NCBI GenBank assembly: GCA_016215705.1
Contig: JACRIR010000126.1
Span: 1-34,992, forward strand
From: Candidatus Poribacteria bacterium
GTDB lineage: Bacteria > Abyssobacteria > SURF-5
Direction of reading: 5' to 3'
DNA: 34,992 nucleotides
The translations under genes were made by a program, and so were the position numbers. Positions 22,608-31,580 of this stretch are shown one piece after another; the first letter of the stretch is position 1, and every line of letters starts with the position of its first letter. The notes beneath the pieces were generated by a model. It ran no database searches, was not told the DNA's origin, and saw only the letters and a list, made by a program, of their open reading frames with translations.

Positions 22608-23290
22608 CATGGCCCTCTCGGTAGAGTCGAAGGAGTCTGGATTGCCGACTCCTATTATATTAGGGCTTTCACCTGCGGTCAATCAAAAATATGCTGCCGG
22701 CGGCGACGCCTCTCGTTTTTCCGGAGTGAGTTGCGGCATAGAGAGCATGACGCATGTCATTGCTATCACTCTGCCCTAAATCAGACAACCCATGTGGCGT
22801 AATGAACAGGGAAGGCAGTAATTTCTGCCTTTCTTGTGAATAGTCTTGAAAATGTATGAAGACTCTCTGTGCCGTAACCATAGCTATATTGCTGTGTTAC
22901 AAATGCAGCAGATCATTAACGGCTGCTTTGGCTTGGATTTTGCTCCGCAAGGAGCGAGTATCAAGAAATGAGGCAAGTGCGACGGATTCTTGACTGTCGT
23001 TCTTTTAGTTTGGGTAGCACATAGACAATGACATAGATGATAGCTTGAATGCGTAATTTAGTGCATAGTTTCTGCTATGGAAAGGGAAAGAGGAAAGGAA
23101 CGAGACGAAAGGGAAAAACCAAGAAAGAAGAGAGAGAATCGTCTTCGGTTCCCCCAAGCTTCGCCTCTCTTCCACGATTAACCACGCGACGGTGTGGTCA
23201 GGCGCTCAGAATGATAGAAGCAACGAGATACTCTCAACGTTTTCAGATTCGAGAGACGCTCGCAACACATACAAAGGAAACCGTGACATC
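22608..23290. other. Long intergenic region without a clear gene
   Basis: About 680 bases separate the diverging diguanylate cyclase and cusC-like genes. I see two small hairpins (GGCAG/CTGCC near 22813-22828 and GCTCCGCAAGGAGC at 22942-22955) and a purine-rich tract of AAAGGAAAG-type words at about 23075-23135. No supported gene or known RNA is visible. The promoters of both neighbours must lie here, but I cannot pick convincing -35/-10 pairs. Confidence 0.5.
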
Positions 23291-24709
23291 ATGAAAACGC
23301 GCACACGAACGATGTGGCTTTTGCCAATATTCACGGGGATGCTGATTTTCTTCGCAGGCTGCTCGGGCATCCCGACTCGAAAGGAAAAGCAGGCAAGGCA
23401 AGACATACAGGCAACCGAGTCGGTCTATCGCCCGGAGAACGCAAAGCCTCCCTTGCCGATTCTTACAGAAGACTCCAGTCTTTCGGACTTGATGCAGTAC
23501 GCCATTCTGAACAACCCCAAAGTCGAGTCGGCATTCTACGAATGGAAGGCCGCTGTCGAGGAGATCACCACTGCCCGTTCGCTGCCCGATCCGATGCTCA
23601 ACTTGAGCGCCGAAATTATGGATGGTGTCGTTGAGGCGCTCACTCCGGCTCTCATGACTGATCCCATGAGCAATTGGCCCGGCCCGGGAAAACTCGGGCT
23701 TCAGGCCGACGCAGCCTACGGTATGGCGCTCAAGAAACGCGCGAGCTTCGAGAACGAACTGTTGACAACCGCACTCGGGGTCAAACGGGCGTACTATCAG
23801 ATGTGGGTCGTTGACGAACAGATACGCTGGACTCGCGAGATGCTGACCGTCGTTGATGATATGGAGAGAATCTCGCGCGAGCGTCTCGCCGTCGGAAAAG
23901 TGATGCAGCAGGACGTGCTCCGCGCACAGATCGAGCGGGATCGGCTCAGGAACGAATTGGCCAACCTCGAAGACTCACGGACAACCATCGTTGCTCGGAT
24001 GCGTTCCGCCCTGGGCATAAGACCGGAGACGTCTCTGCCTGCGTTCGCACTCAAGCTCGAACCGACTCCGCCCGATTTCACGGAAGAATCCCTTCAGGAA
24101 ATCGCGTTCGCGCGAAACCCGCGCCTGAAAGAGATGCGGGCAGAAGTGCTGCAAGCCGTTGCGCTTTATCATTTGGCCGAGAAGAGCAAAGTCCCTGATT
24201 TTGCGTTCGGGTTAGAGGCCGACGTTAAAGGTTCGCCCGTGCCGTTCATGCCTTCGTTCGGAATCACACTACCCATTTGGCGTGACAAGATCGCCGCCGA
24301 GATCGCGCGCGGCAGCGCCGGAATCGGCTCGGCCAAAGCGAACCTCACGGCCGAAGAACTCGATATTGCAGTCATGTTTGCGGAAACGGCCTACGGTTGG
24401 CGGGAGGCTGACCGCAACGCGAAGCTTTACGGCGACCGTCTGATCCCCAAAGCAAGAGCTTCTCTGGATTCTGCTCGAGCGGGATACACAAGCGGAGTCA
24501 CGGGCTTTATTGACGTTCTCGATACAGAGAGAATGCTTCTTGAATACTATATGAATAATGCCATGGCAATGGGAGAGCGTGAGATCATGCTTGCCGAGAT
24601 GTCACTTGTCATTCTGGGCCGCTGGCCGCAGGGTGTCGAAGAACTTCTTGGTCCGCAACAGCCATCCGATTTCGAGTATCAAGAACAACAGTCGCCCGTA
24701 AAGAACTGA
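23291..24709 (+). CDS. TolC-family outer membrane lipoprotein of the Cus-type pump
   Basis: A 472-residue outer-membrane factor. The signal peptide ends in the lipobox FFAGCSG with Cys24 as the likely lipidated residue. Two TolC (OEP) repeats follow, with DLMQYAILNNPKVESAFYEW at the first and long coiled-coil helices at about 170-230 and 380-440. The start at 23291 is the signal-peptide Met with AAAGGA about 12 bases upstream; an upstream in-frame start would extend into non-conserved sequence. It is followed on the same strand by the adaptor and the RND pump, so it plays the CusC role: the exit duct for Cu(I)/Ag(I) through the outer membrane. Confidence 0.9.
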   Translation: MKTRTRTMWLLPIFTGMLIFFAGCSGIPTRKEKQARQDIQATESVYRPENAKPPLPILTEDSSLSDLMQYAILNNPKVESAFYEWKAAVEEITTARSLPDPMLNLSAEIMDGVVEALTPALMTDPMSNWPGPGKLGLQADAAYGMALKKRASFENELLTTALGVKRAYYQMWVVDEQIRWTREMLTVVDDMERISRERLAVGKVMQQDVLRAQIERDRLRNELANLEDSRTTIVARMRSALGIRPETSLPAFALKLEPTPPDFTEESLQEIAFARNPRLKEMRAEVLQAVALYHLAEKSKVPDFAFGLEADVKGSPVPFMPSFGITLPIWRDKIAAEIARGSAGIGSAKANLTAEELDIAVMFAETAYGWREADRNAKLYGDRLIPKARASLDSARAGYTSGVTGFIDVLDTERMLLEYYMNNAMAMGEREIMLAEMSLVILGRWPQGVEELLGPQQPSDFEYQEQQSPVKN

Positions 24710-24823
24710 CGCAGATACTTCATAGGAACGGTTCGCGAACGTCCTTACAAGAAGAAGACGAATACTACAGAGCGCGCTATGGCGGGCGCGGTTAATTGTG
24801 AAAGGAAGGCTTCATCGGCTATG

Positions 24824-24851
24824 GTCATTGCGAGCGGAGCGAAGCAATCTC
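24824..24851. repeat. Dispersed GTCATTGCGAG...GCAATCTC repeat
   Basis: GTCATTGCGAGCGGAGCGAA followed by GCAATCTC is a copy of the repeat at 11376-11400. It lies in the 209-base gap between the TolC-like and adaptor genes, beside a pyrimidine repeat, in what is probably an operon. Confidence 0.65.
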
Positions 24852-24860
24852 TCTTTTTTG

Positions 24861-24904
24861 GCTTTCCCCCTTTCGCCTTTGACCTTTCGCCTTTCGCCTT
24901 TCTT
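24861..24904. repeat. Pyrimidine-rich dispersed repeat, copy 4
   Basis: CCCCCTTTCGCCTTTGACCT and CCTTTCGCC words end just before the ribosome site GAGAGG of the adaptor gene. The plus-strand orientation is the same as in the other three copies, but here it precedes a start codon rather than abutting a minus-strand stop. Confidence 0.65.
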
Positions 24905-24918
24905 AAGAGAGGACGAAG

Positions 24919-26847
24919 ATGAAAAAAAGCTTGCAGAAAACACTTGGCGGTGAGCTAACGCTAGGACATTGGGCAAAATCACTCGCGGTCATTTCAAACA
25001 ATAGAGGGAAGGCAAGCGCTTCAATTGCCGGGCTGGTCGTGTTCCTCTTCGGGATAGGGCTAGCTTTGTTCGTGATTGCCAACCCGATGAAGGTTGGGCT
25101 GTTCGAGAAGATAAGCAATGCGATCATGCGGAAAGGAACAGGGGACACCGCCGGAGGCAGAAAAGTGAAGTTCTGGCGCAACCCCATGGACCCCGCTGTC
25201 ACCTCGCCCGTGTTTACGAAAGACTCGATGGGCATGGACTATTTGCCTGTGTATGAAGACGAATTAACAGGCGGCGCCGCCGCCGAGTCCGGCATAAAGA
25301 TCGATCCCGCGACCGTCCAGAACATCGGCGTGATCACCGCGCCTGTCAACCGTGGCGACTTAAGGCTGGAGATTCGCACTGTCGGCAACCTTGATTATAA
25401 CCAGAAAAGCATTTACCTCGTTAACACCAAGTACGAGGGCTGGATAGAAAAAGTGCATGTGAACTATGTCGGTCAGGAAGTCCGCAAGGGACAGCCATTA
25501 TTTGATATTTACAGCCCGGAACTGGTCAGCGCGCAGGAAGAGTACCTGATTGCGCTCAAGTATCGTGACGAAATGAAGGCAAGAGAGGTCCCGGGGTCCG
25601 ATGCGGACGCGGATTATCTGCTTCAGGCGAGCCGAAGCCGGCTCCGTTATTGGGACATCTCTGATGAGCAGATAAAGCGACTGGAAGACGAAGGGGAGTT
25701 GCGGAAAACCCTCACCGTCGTATCCCCGGCAACCGGCGTTGTCATCGAAAAACAAGACCGCGCGCTCGACGGAATGAAGGCGGAGGCCGGCCTGAATCTT
25801 TACAAAATCGCGGACCTTTCAACCCTCTGGGTCTATGTGGACTTGTACGAGTATCAACTGCCCTGGATCAAGGTGGGCCAGAATGCCAAAGTCGAGATCA
25901 GCTATTACCCGGGAGAGGTGTTTCACGGCAAAATCCTCTTTTTCAACCCATTCCTCGACGAAACTACAAGGACAGTCAGGGTAAACCTCCAGATTCCCAA
26001 CCCCGACGGAAGATTGCGCCCGCAAATGTTCGCCACCGTGACACTACTGCCGGTCGCCGCGAAGAATGTAGTGACCGTGCCCGAAATGGCTGTTCTTCAC
26101 ACCGGCGAGAGAAATGTGGTCGTGCTTGACAACGGCGGCGGCCGCTTTGAACCGCGTGACGTGAAACTGGGCCTGCAAGGGGAGGGCGTATACCAGGTGC
26201 TCGATGGGCTTGAAGGCGGTGAGACCGTAGTTACCTCCGCCCAATTCCTCATCGATTCCGAGAGCAACTTGCAAGAGGTCATCAACAAGATGCTCATGGC
26301 CACTGAGGGCGAAGCTTCGGCTGCGCCCGCGTCTGCGACGCTCGCGCCTGCGGCGCCGGGCGCACAAAAACCCGCGGCCAAGGATGCTGAACATGCCGGA
26401 CACGAGAGGAAGTCCCTCATCGATGATCAGAAAATGGTCGATACCCTTGGCAAAACGATCGAGGCTTATCTGCCGATATGGAAAGCGCTGGCAAATGATT
26501 CGACTTCCGGAATCAAAGAGAACGCCGCAACGCTTGCAGACCTTGCCGGCAAAGCCGTGGGCCAGGCGAAAGAGGACGCGCTCAAGTCTCAACTCAAGGC
26601 TCTCAAAAAAGCGGCTTCTGAAATGAAGACCGGCGACCTGAACTCGGCGCGCGAGTCAATGAAGGGCGTGAGCCGCGTGCTCATTTCTGTCTTTACCTCG
26701 CATGAGGTGAAGTTGCCGAAACGCTACTTAATCATCGAATGCACGATGGTCCATGAGAAATGGATTCAAGACACCGAAGAGATAAGAAATCCCTTCCTTG
26801 GCTCGCAGATGCCCACGTGCGGAACCAAGGTTGGAGAAATAGGATAA
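24919..26847 (+). CDS. cusB: CusB-like RND periplasmic adaptor with metal-binding ends
   Basis: A 642-residue adaptor. A membrane anchor (ASIAGLVVFLFGIGLALFVIA) lies at about 34-54. A heavy-metal-binding motif follows, KFWRNPMDPAVTSPVFTKDS then MGMDYLPVYEDE, a Met version without the Cys pair. Lipoyl, hairpin and beta-barrel domains come next (WIEKVHVNYVGQEVRKGQPL; LWVYVDLYEYQLPWIKVGQ). An Ala/Pro-rich linker at about 455-490 leads to a C-terminal DUF3347-like helical domain ending ECTMVHEKWIQDTEEIRNPF with a final MPTCG. This would bind Cu(I)/Ag(I) in the periplasm and hand it to the pump. GAGAGG lies 6 bases before the ATG, and the pump gene starts 6 bases after the stop. Confidence 0.93.
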   Translation: MKKSLQKTLGGELTLGHWAKSLAVISNNRGKASASIAGLVVFLFGIGLALFVIANPMKVGLFEKISNAIMRKGTGDTAGGRKVKFWRNPMDPAVTSPVFTKDSMGMDYLPVYEDELTGGAAAESGIKIDPATVQNIGVITAPVNRGDLRLEIRTVGNLDYNQKSIYLVNTKYEGWIEKVHVNYVGQEVRKGQPLFDIYSPELVSAQEEYLIALKYRDEMKAREVPGSDADADYLLQASRSRLRYWDISDEQIKRLEDEGELRKTLTVVSPATGVVIEKQDRALDGMKAEAGLNLYKIADLSTLWVYVDLYEYQLPWIKVGQNAKVEISYYPGEVFHGKILFFNPFLDETTRTVRVNLQIPNPDGRLRPQMFATVTLLPVAAKNVVTVPEMAVLHTGERNVVVLDNGGGRFEPRDVKLGLQGEGVYQVLDGLEGGETVVTSAQFLIDSESNLQEVINKMLMATEGEASAAPASATLAPAAPGAQKPAAKDAEHAGHERKSLIDDQKMVDTLGKTIEAYLPIWKALANDSTSGIKENAATLADLAGKAVGQAKEDALKSQLKALKKAASEMKTGDLNSARESMKGVSRVLISVFTSHEVKLPKRYLIIECTMVHEKWIQDTEEIRNPFLGSQMPTCGTKVGEIG

Positions 26848-26853
26848 CTAACC

Positions 26854-29800
26854 ATGCTCGTCAAGATAATTGAATGGTCACTGAAGAACAAGTTCTTTGT
26901 CATCCTGGGGACTATCTTCGCAACGGCTTTGGGTGTTTACTCTCTCAAGACGATTCCACTCGACGCCATCCCTGACCTGAGCGACGTGCAGGTGATCATA
27001 TTCACCGAGTATCCGGGCCAGGCGCCACGTGTTGTCGAAGATCAGATCACATATCCTATCACCACAAAAATGCTCTCTGTTCCCTACGCAAGCGTGGTGC
27101 GGGGTTATTCGTTCTTCGGGTATTCCTTCGTTTACGTGATTTTCGAGGACGGCACTGACCTCTACTGGGCGCGCAGCCGTGTGCTCGAGTACCTCAACTA
27201 CGTTTCCGGCCAACTGCCAAAAGGAGTCACACCCGCCCTCGGTCCCGATGCCACCGGCGTCGGCTGGGCGTTCATGTACGCGCTCAAGTCCGATCAGCGC
27301 GACTTGAGCCAATTGCGGTCCATTCAAGACTGGTATCTCAAATATCAATTGACGAGCGTCGAGGGCGTCTCTGAAGTCGCAAGCATTGGCGGCTTCGTGA
27401 AGCAGTATCAGGTTATCGTCGATCCCGTGAGGCTTCTCGCCTATAAAATGCCTCTTCGAGACGTGATGATGGCGATACGCAAGAGCAACATTGACACTGG
27501 CGCCGCGAGCATTGAACTGTCGGAAAAAGAATTCGTAGTGCGGAGCCTCGGCTACCTGAAGAATGTCGACGACCTCAAGAAGGTTGTCGTAGGAGCAGAC
27601 ATGAAGGGGACACCGGTGCTGCTTCGCGATGTCGCCACAGTTGCGCTCGGTCCCGAAATGAGGCGCGGAATCGCCGAGTTGAACGGAGAGGGTGAGGCCG
27701 TCGGCGGGATTGTGATTGTCAGGCACGGCGTCAACGCGCTCGCCACCATAAACAAGATAAAAGCAAAGCTTGAAGAGCTTAAGAAGGGCCTGCCTGCTGA
27801 TATCGAAATCATGACCGTGTACGATCGTTCCGCGCTCATAAACCGTGCTGTTGTCAACCTCTGGAAAAGCCTGACGGAGGAAATGATCGCGGTGGCTATC
27901 GTATGCGGAGTCATGCTGTTCCATCTCCGTAGTTCCCTCGTCGGCATAATCACTCTGCCTATCGCAGTCGTTATCTCGTTCGCAATAATGAAGTGGCAGG
28001 GGATAAACTCCAATATCATGTCGCTCGGAGGCATCGCTATTGCCGTGGGCGCTATGGTTGACGCCGCCAACGTGATGGTCGAGAATTTGCACAAGCACAT
28101 GGAGGACGATGCCGGCAAGAAACCGCACTGGGAAATCGTCAAAGAAGCATCCACTGAGGTAGGGCCGACCCTCTTCTACTCGTCCATTGTCATTGCGTTG
28201 TCCTTCCTCCCGATCTTTGCGCTTCAGGCGCAGGAAGGCCGGCTTTTCAAGCCGCTCGCGTATACGAAAACGTACGCGATGTTGGCGTCGGCCATCCTCG
28301 CAATAACGATTGTGCCGGTTCTCATGGGCTATTGGATTCGTGGCAAGATCATCCCCGAAGACCGCCATCCGATAAGCCGGGCCATGGTTTGGGTTTACTC
28401 GCCGGTACTGTTCTTTGTCATAAAGTACAGAAAGTCCGTGATCGCGGCGGCAATCGCGATCATGGCTTTCACGCTCGTCCCATTTAGCAGGCTTGGCCGC
28501 GAGTTCATGCCGCCTCTCTATGAAGGTGACTTCCTCTACATGCCGACAACTCTGCCGAGCATTTCCGTAACAAAGGTCCGAGAATTGATGCAGCAGACCG
28601 ACAAGATAATCAGGCAATTTCCGGAGGTTCACCACGTTTTCGGCAAGGCCGGCCGCGCTGAGACCGCGACTGACCCGGCGCCCATGAACATGCTCGAGAC
28701 AACCATCATGTTGAAGCCCGAAAAAGAATGGCGCAAGGGCATGACACAAGAGAAACTGAAAGACGAACTCGACGCTGCCATTCAATTCCCTGGCGTCTCC
28801 GACGCATGGACCATGCCTATCAAAACCCGCATCGACATGCTTAGCACAGGCATCAAAACTCCGGTCGGCATAAAAATCGGCGGCCCGGACCTGCGAGTGC
28901 TCGATCAAACCGGGCGACAAGTCGAGGCAATCATCCGGCAGGTTCCCGGCACATTAAGCGCATACGCTGAGAGAGCCTCTGGCGGCAACTATCTAACTTT
29001 CCGCATAAACCGCGATCAAATAGCTAGATATGGGCTCACCATCGAGGATGTGCAGGACATTGTTCAATCCGCTATTGGCGGCATGGCGATCAGCACCACC
29101 GTCGAAGGGCTTGAACGATATCCCATCAATGTGCGGTATGGGCGCGAGCTGCGGGCCGACTTTGAATCCCTCAAACGAGTGCTTGTTCCCACGCCGTCGG
29201 GGCAGCAGATTCCGCTTGCACAGCTTGCCGACATCTACTTCGAGCAGGATGCCGACATGATAAAAACTGAAGACTCGCGGCCGAACGCATGGGTCTACGT
29301 GGACATAAAAGGGATTGATGTCGGCAGATATGTGGATAGCGCCAAGAAGGCGATTGAGGAAAACGTAAGAGTCCCGGCGGGTTACACGCTCACATGGAGC
29401 GGCCAATATGAATACATGCAGAGAGCCAAGAAACGCCTGATGTACGTTATCCCAATGACGATCATGATTATTTTCGTCGTCATGTATCTGAGCACCAAGT
29501 CCATCACCAAGACATTCATCGTATTCCTCGCCGTCCCGTTCTCGCTCGTCGGCGCAGTCTGGCTGCTGTACTTACTCAACTTCAATCTGAGTATAGCGGT
29601 TTGGGTCGGCATCCTCGCCTTGCTCGGCGTCGACGCCGAAACCGGTGTCGTCATGCTGCTCTATCTTGACCTCGCTCACGAGCAATGGACAAAAGAGGGT
29701 CGCATGAACACAACTGGAGACCTCAAGGAAGCCGTCTACCACGGCGCCGTAAAGAGAATCCGTCCCAAAATGATGACCGTCATGACCGACATTATCGGGC

Positions 29801-29988
29801 TGAGTCCCTTCCTGTTAGGCGCGGGGACAGGGTCGGACATGATTGCACGCACAGCGGCGCCGATTGTGGGCGGCATGACTACCTCGATGATACTAGAGCT
29901 CACAGTTTATCCCGCAATCTATTATATCTGGAAATCCCGCAGTCTCAAAGAAGGTGCTCCAACGCCAATCCCCAGTTCAACTCTGTAG
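26854..29988 (+). CDS. cusA: CusA-like Cu(I)/Ag(I) RND efflux pump
   Basis: A 1044-residue HME-RND inner-membrane pump. The N-terminus has the TM1 segment and DAIPDLSDVQVIIFTEYPGQ. TM4 carries GAMVDAANVMVENLHKH with the proton-relay Asp. Three methionines, M563 (FLYMPTTLPS), M613 (PMNMLETTIM) and M662 (RIDMLSTGIK), have the same spacing (50 and 49 residues) as M573, M623 and M672 of E. coli CusA, so the substrate should be Cu(I) or Ag(I) rather than Zn/Co/Cd. The length matches the family. The stop TAG lies within a GTAGGTGCGAAT repeat, so the very end may have been replaced. It is translationally close to cusB (6 bases). Confidence 0.96.
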   Translation: MLVKIIEWSLKNKFFVILGTIFATALGVYSLKTIPLDAIPDLSDVQVIIFTEYPGQAPRVVEDQITYPITTKMLSVPYASVVRGYSFFGYSFVYVIFEDGTDLYWARSRVLEYLNYVSGQLPKGVTPALGPDATGVGWAFMYALKSDQRDLSQLRSIQDWYLKYQLTSVEGVSEVASIGGFVKQYQVIVDPVRLLAYKMPLRDVMMAIRKSNIDTGAASIELSEKEFVVRSLGYLKNVDDLKKVVVGADMKGTPVLLRDVATVALGPEMRRGIAELNGEGEAVGGIVIVRHGVNALATINKIKAKLEELKKGLPADIEIMTVYDRSALINRAVVNLWKSLTEEMIAVAIVCGVMLFHLRSSLVGIITLPIAVVISFAIMKWQGINSNIMSLGGIAIAVGAMVDAANVMVENLHKHMEDDAGKKPHWEIVKEASTEVGPTLFYSSIVIALSFLPIFALQAQEGRLFKPLAYTKTYAMLASAILAITIVPVLMGYWIRGKIIPEDRHPISRAMVWVYSPVLFFVIKYRKSVIAAAIAIMAFTLVPFSRLGREFMPPLYEGDFLYMPTTLPSISVTKVRELMQQTDKIIRQFPEVHHVFGKAGRAETATDPAPMNMLETTIMLKPEKEWRKGMTQEKLKDELDAAIQFPGVSDAWTMPIKTRIDMLSTGIKTPVGIKIGGPDLRVLDQTGRQVEAIIRQVPGTLSAYAERASGGNYLTFRINRDQIARYGLTIEDVQDIVQSAIGGMAISTTVEGLERYPINVRYGRELRADFESLKRVLVPTPSGQQIPLAQLADIYFEQDADMIKTEDSRPNAWVYVDIKGIDVGRYVDSAKKAIEENVRVPAGYTLTWSGQYEYMQRAKKRLMYVIPMTIMIIFVVMYLSTKSITKTFIVFLAVPFSLVGAVWLLYLLNFNLSIAVWVGILALLGVDAETGVVMLLYLDLAHEQWTKEGRMNTTGDLKEAVYHGAVKRIRPKMMTVMTDIIGLSPFLLGAGTGSDMIARTAAPIVGGMTTSMILELTVYPAIYYIWKSRSLKEGAPTPIPSSTL

Positions 29989-30006
29989 GTGCGAATTCAT
30001 TCGGAC
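29989..30006. repeat. GTGCGAAT short palindrome, copy 4
   Basis: GTGCGAATTCATTCGGAC, preceded by GTAG whose TAG is the cusA stop codon. A second copy in the same gap is at 30234-30251. Confidence 0.6.
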
Positions 30007-30027
30007 GTTCGCCCCGCAAGCCGTAGC

Positions 30028-30068
30028 CTAATTCGGGGACAAATTGCCGCAAGGTGTCCCCGAATTAG
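30028..30068. repeat. GGGGACA hairpin repeat, copy 5
   Basis: CTAATTCGGGGACA and TGTCCCCGAATTAG are perfect 14-base arms. Inside, TTG pairs with CAA around the loop CCG, so the loop again is 3 bases. The hairpin lies 40 bases after cusA and might end its transcript, but lacks a U-tract. Confidence 0.85.
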
Positions 30069-30166
30069 CGAAGTAGTCGTTGATTTCTCGGGAGAATCTC
30101 CGCCCCGCAGGTCAGCGCAATCTCTGGCCCGCAGCCCCCATCCTCCTAAGAAACTACCTTCCTATT

Positions 30167-30196
30167 GTCATTCCCGCGAAAGCAGGAATCCATTCT
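30167..30196. repeat. GTCATTCCCGCGAAAGC repeat
   Basis: GTCATTCCCGCGAAAGCAGG followed by AATCCATTCT is a single copy of a short palindromic word very common in many bacterial genomes. Confidence 0.55.
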
Positions 30197-30233
30197 TCTT
30201 GTCGCCCAACCGCCTGGGCGACACGCTCAGTAG

Positions 30234-30251
30234 GTGCGAATCTATTCGCAC
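30234..30251. repeat. GTGCGAAT short palindrome, copy 5
   Basis: GTGCGAATCTATTCGCAC is a nearly perfect palindrome (8-base arms, 2-base centre) preceded by GTAG, as in copies 1 and 4. Confidence 0.65.
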
Positions 30252-30544
30252 GTGGGCGGTGCGTGAACCACCCCTACAATACATTGGCGTTCATTGACGA
30301 CCATCGGCGGGTCCGGCTGTAACATATCCAACACCCGCAGTGGGATAGTCGGCAAACCTCAAACCAAAAACTCCATCTCTCCAAATATGCTGTAATCTGT
30401 AACATTCCGCGAATAAGGGCTTTACAAAGTAATTCAATCTCCGGAATGTTTTGGCCTCTGACTTGCTTTTATGAAAAGCGAAACAGATAACCGGCAACGT
30501 CGCGACGGAAAAATGCGACGCGCCTACAGTAGAAGGAGTTCGCT

Positions 30545-31555
30545 ATGCTGATATCGAACCAAGTTCTCATATGGGTCGCTTTTAACCTGTTTGTCTTAAT
30601 GATGCTCGCTTTGGATTTGGCCGTCTTCCACCGCAAGAGCCACGAGGTCTCCATCAAAGAAGCGCTCGTGTGGACCGGAGTGTGGGTCGCCCTGGCGCTG
30701 CTCTTCAACCTCGGAATCTACTTTACGCGCGGGTCGGAAACGGCCATGAAATTCCTGACCGGCTACATACTTGAGAAATCTCTCAGCGTAGACAACCTTT
30801 TCGTTTTCTTGCTCATATTCTCCTACTTCGGCGTAGCATCTCTTTACCAGCACAGAATCCTCTTCTGGGGGATTCTCGGCGCGCTGATAATACGGGCGAT
30901 CTTCATTGCCACCGGCGTTGCGCTGATGGAAAAGTTTCACTGGATAATCTATGTCTTCGGACCGTTCCTGATCCTGACCGCTATCAAGATGGCTATGGAG
31001 AAGGAGAAAGAAATTCATCCTGAAAAGAATCCAGTGCTCAGGCTTTTCCGTCGATTCGCGGACATTTCAACCGATCACGAAAACGGCAAGTTCTTCGTCA
31101 AGCGCGCCGGGCGTTACGTGGCCACCTCGCTGTTCGTCGTGTTGCTCGTTGTCGAAACGACCGACATCGTCTTCGCGACGGATTCAATCCCTGCCATTCT
31201 CGGGGTTACAACCGACCCCTTCATCGTGTATTCCTCGAATGTGTTCGCGATCTTAGGATTGCGTGCGCTTTACTTCGCGCTGGCCGGCGCAATGAAAATG
31301 TTCAGATACCTTAACTATGGGGTGTCCGCCGTGCTTGCCTTCATAGGCGCGAAAATGATCCTCACAGAGGTGTACAAGATACCGGTGGGAATCGCGCTCG
31401 GCGTTGTGGGCGGCATCCTGCTCGTCTCCGTGATAGCTTCCCTAATTATTCCGCAAAAACAGGCGCCTGTTTCTGATGCTGATTCCGAGGATGAAGGAAC
31501 ACGAGAAAAAGCGGAGCTTCCCGCATACTCTTCGTCTGCCGAATATACGGAATGA
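30545..31555 (+). CDS. TerC/Alx family integral membrane protein
   Basis: A 336-residue protein with about nine membrane segments. Conserved TerC motifs are EKSLSVDNLFVFLLIF near residues 75-90 and VVETTDIVFATDSIPAILG near 200-218; both carry the acidic pairs that are characteristic of the family. A short charged C-terminal tail follows. AAGGAG lies 6 bases before the ATG. E. coli Alx exports Mn(II), and TerC-type proteins help load metals onto exported proteins. Its place between a copper pump and a multicopper oxidase suggests a role in metal handling at the membrane, but the metal is not shown by the sequence. It converges on the oxidase gene with a 25-base gap. Confidence 0.93.
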   Translation: MLISNQVLIWVAFNLFVLMMLALDLAVFHRKSHEVSIKEALVWTGVWVALALLFNLGIYFTRGSETAMKFLTGYILEKSLSVDNLFVFLLIFSYFGVASLYQHRILFWGILGALIIRAIFIATGVALMEKFHWIIYVFGPFLILTAIKMAMEKEKEIHPEKNPVLRLFRRFADISTDHENGKFFVKRAGRYVATSLFVVLLVVETTDIVFATDSIPAILGVTTDPFIVYSSNVFAILGLRALYFALAGAMKMFRYLNYGVSAVLAFIGAKMILTEVYKIPVGIALGVVGGILLVSVIASLIIPQKQAPVSDADSEDEGTREKAELPAYSSSAEYTE

Positions 31556-31580
31556 CTACGTCCTATTTGGGGTCTAGGGT

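Larger units (their letters stand above)
30069..30544. other. Repeat-rich intergenic region upstream of the TerC gene
   Basis: No gene is supported in this 476-base stretch. It holds a GTCATTCCCGCGAAAGCAGG repeat and a second GTGCGAAT palindrome. The last 240 bases carry no recognised element apart from a small hairpin-like GCGACGGAAAAATGCGACGC near 30507-30528 and the TerC ribosome site. I looked for a yybP-ykoY Mn riboswitch, often found before alx/terC genes, and did not see its conserved core. Confidence 0.5.

Noticed and set aside
23049-23294. 81-codon Lys/Arg-rich frame before the cusC-like gene
   Set aside because: It arises from a purine-rich simple-sequence tract and overlaps the cusC-like start. 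There is no ribosome site or domain.
26878-28920. Long minus-strand open frame antisense to cusA
   Set aside because: It has no recognisable domain and is His/Arg/Asp-rich, as expected for the antisense of a GC-biased pump gene. cusA is certain on the other strand.
30291-30497. 68-codon minus-strand frame upstream of terC
   Set aside because: It has no ribosome site, no domain, and is surrounded by repeat DNA.
30290-30544. Mn riboswitch (yybP-ykoY) before the TerC-family gene
   Set aside because: alx/terC genes often carry it, but I could not find its conserved core in the leader.
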